DNA of 8,928 nt, taken from positions 1 through 8,928 of the forward strand of contig JAIDJZ010000368.1 in assembly GCA_029051965.1 (NCBI GenBank), written 5' to 3'. Source of the DNA: Paramuribaculum sp. (GTDB lineage Bacteria > Bacteroidota > Bacteroidia > Bacteroidales > Muribaculaceae). This document shows positions 7,695 to 8,928 of the stretch, piece by piece. How positions within the stretch are numbered: position 1 is the first letter of the stretch; every line of letters starts with the position of its first letter. The position numbers were made by a program, and so were the translations under genes. A model generated the notes under the pieces. It saw only the letters and a list, made by a program, of their open reading frames with translations. It was not told where the DNA came from and searched no databases.

Positions 7695-8928
7695 ATGACA
7701 ACTCAAAAAGGCTCAATCGGCGTAACAACCGAAAACATCTTTCCCGTAATCAAGAAATTCCTCTACAGCGATCACGAAATCTTCCTGCGCGAACTCGTCT
7801 CTAACGCAATCGACGCCACTCAGAAACTGAAAACCCTCTCATCCTTTGGCGAATTCAAAGGCGAACTGGGCGAAATGCGCGTCAAAGTGACCGTCGACAA
7901 AGAAGCCGGAACCCTCACTGTCTCCGACCACGGCATCGGAATGACGGCCGACGACATCGAAAAATACATCAACCAGATCGCCTTCTCCGGTGCCGAAGAA
8001 TTCCTCGAAAAATACAAAGACAACGCCAACGCCATAATCGGCCACTTCGGACTCGGATTCTACTCAGCCTTCATGGTTGCTAAAAAAGTGGAAATCGTCT
8101 CCCTCTCCTATAAAGAAGGCGCCGAACCCGTCAGATGGACCTGCGACGGATCTCCCGAATACACAATGGAGAAAACCGAAAAAGAATCCCGAGGCACCGA
8201 CATCATCCTCCACATCGACGACGAAAACAAAAAATTCCTCGAACAGAGTGAAATCGACGCCCTCCTTAAGAAATACTGCCGATTCCTCTCCGTCCCCGTC
8301 GTGTCCGGATTCGAACAGGAATGGAAAGACGGCAAATATGTCGACACCGACCGCCTGAAAGTCATCAACGACACCGAACCGACATGGACCAAAAAACCGT
8401 CCGAACTGACCGATGAAGACTACCGCAACTTCTACCGCGAACTCTATCCCGGACAGGAAGATCCCCTCTTCTGGATCCACCTCAACGTCGACTACCCGTT
8501 CAACCTGACCGGCATCCTCTTCTTCCCCAAAATCAAAAACAACTTCGAAGTCACCCGCAACCGCATCCAGCTCTACTGCAATCAGGTCTACGTGACCGAC
8601 TCTGTCGAAGGCGTCGTCCCCGAATTCATGATGCTTCTCCAGGGCGTGATCGACTCTCCCGACATCCCTCTCAACGTCTCCCGCTCTTACCTACAGTCCG
8701 ACACTGCCGTCAAGAAAATCTCCGGCTACATCACCAAGAAAGTAGCCTCGCGCCTCGACGAAATCTTCAGAAACGACCGCAACGACTTCGAAAACAAATG
8801 GGACGACATCCGGATTTTCATCGAATACGGCATGCTGACCGACCAGAAATTCTGCGATGCCGCAATGAAATTCGTCCTCCTCAAAGACACCGAAAACAAA
8901 TTCTACACCCTCGACGAATACCGCACCC
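7695..8928 (+). CDS. htpG: Hsp90-family chaperone HtpG, N-terminal part (cut by right window edge)
   Basis: The frame is open from ATG 7695 to the edge: 411 codons of a protein that is usually over 600 residues, so the C-terminal dimerisation domain and the end of the middle domain are missing. HtpG is the cytoplasmic ATP-dependent Hsp90, which remodels partly folded clients. The GHKL ATPase domain shows FLRELVSNAIDA (30-41; catalytic Glu33 and Mg-binding Asn37), DHGIGM (78-83; usually DNGIGM), the lid segment IAFSGAEEF (about 95-103) and the glycine-rich GHFGLGFYSAFMVA (116-129; usually GQFGVGFYSAFMVA). The middle domain includes TRNRIQLYCNQVYV and NVSRSYLQ, variants I associate with Bacteroidota HtpG. 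The start MTTQKGSIGVTTENIFPVIK matches the family N-terminus. There is no Shine-Dalgarno sequence; the leader after the terminator is AT-rich. It follows clpC by 108 bases in the same direction but behind a strong terminator. Confidence 0.96.
   Translation, partial: MTTQKGSIGVTTENIFPVIKKFLYSDHEIFLRELVSNAIDATQKLKTLSSFGEFKGELGEMRVKVTVDKEAGTLTVSDHGIGMTADDIEKYINQIAFSGAEEFLEKYKDNANAIIGHFGLGFYSAFMVAKKVEIVSLSYKEGAEPVRWTCDGSPEYTMEKTEKESRGTDIILHIDDENKKFLEQSEIDALLKKYCRFLSVPVVSGFEQEWKDGKYVDTDRLKVINDTEPTWTKKPSELTDEDYRNFYRELYPGQEDPLFWIHLNVDYPFNLTGILFFPKIKNNFEVTRNRIQLYCNQVYVTDSVEGVVPEFMMLLQGVIDSPDIPLNVSRSYLQSDTAVKKISGYITKKVASRLDEIFRNDRNDFENKWDDIRIFIEYGMLTDQKFCDAAMKFVLLKDTENKFYTLDEYRT

Overview
The window looks like a housekeeping region from a member of Bacteroidales (phylum Bacteroidota). 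Four things point there: a Bacteroidota-type GyrA (box QNRGGVG), a ClpC with a UVR middle domain, an HtpG with the IAFSGAEEF and NVSRSYLQ variants, and start codons without Shine-Dalgarno sequences next to TAnnTTTG-type promoters. The moderate GC content and C/A-rich coding of clpC and htpG would suit a gut family such as Muribaculaceae, but the family assignment is a guess from general impression.

Layout: positions 1-4711 are read leftwards. They hold the 5' part of a secreted TPR-like protein (cut by the left edge), a spacer with a long symmetric terminator, a complete 410-residue secreted TPR protein that is a paralogue of the first, and gyrA (852 residues). A 304-base divergent spacer (4712-5015) separates gyrA from the rightward genes: clpC (856 residues from the preferred ATG) and, after a strong terminator, htpG, which is cut by the right edge after 411 codons.

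Biology: gyrA encodes the catalytic subunit of DNA gyrase. The two TPR proteins are exported and of unknown function. ClpC (AAA+ unfoldase, probably a ClpP partner) and HtpG (bacterial Hsp90) form a protein quality-control pair. The most interesting signal is regulatory. A full sigma-54 (RpoN) -24/-12 element, TGGCAC-N5-TTGCA, lies 77 bases upstream of the clpC ATG. A second, weaker element with the same GG-to-GC spacing overlaps the clpC terminator just upstream of htpG. If real, the two chaperone genes would be under enhancer-dependent sigma-54 control. GyrA also carries Gly and His at two quinolone-resistance-region positions where the E. coli protein has Asp87 and Gln106.

I see no CRISPR array, tRNA or rRNA gene, insertion sequence, phage gene or obvious new multi-gene system. 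Apart from the regulatory and residue-level points listed, the region is ordinary core genome.
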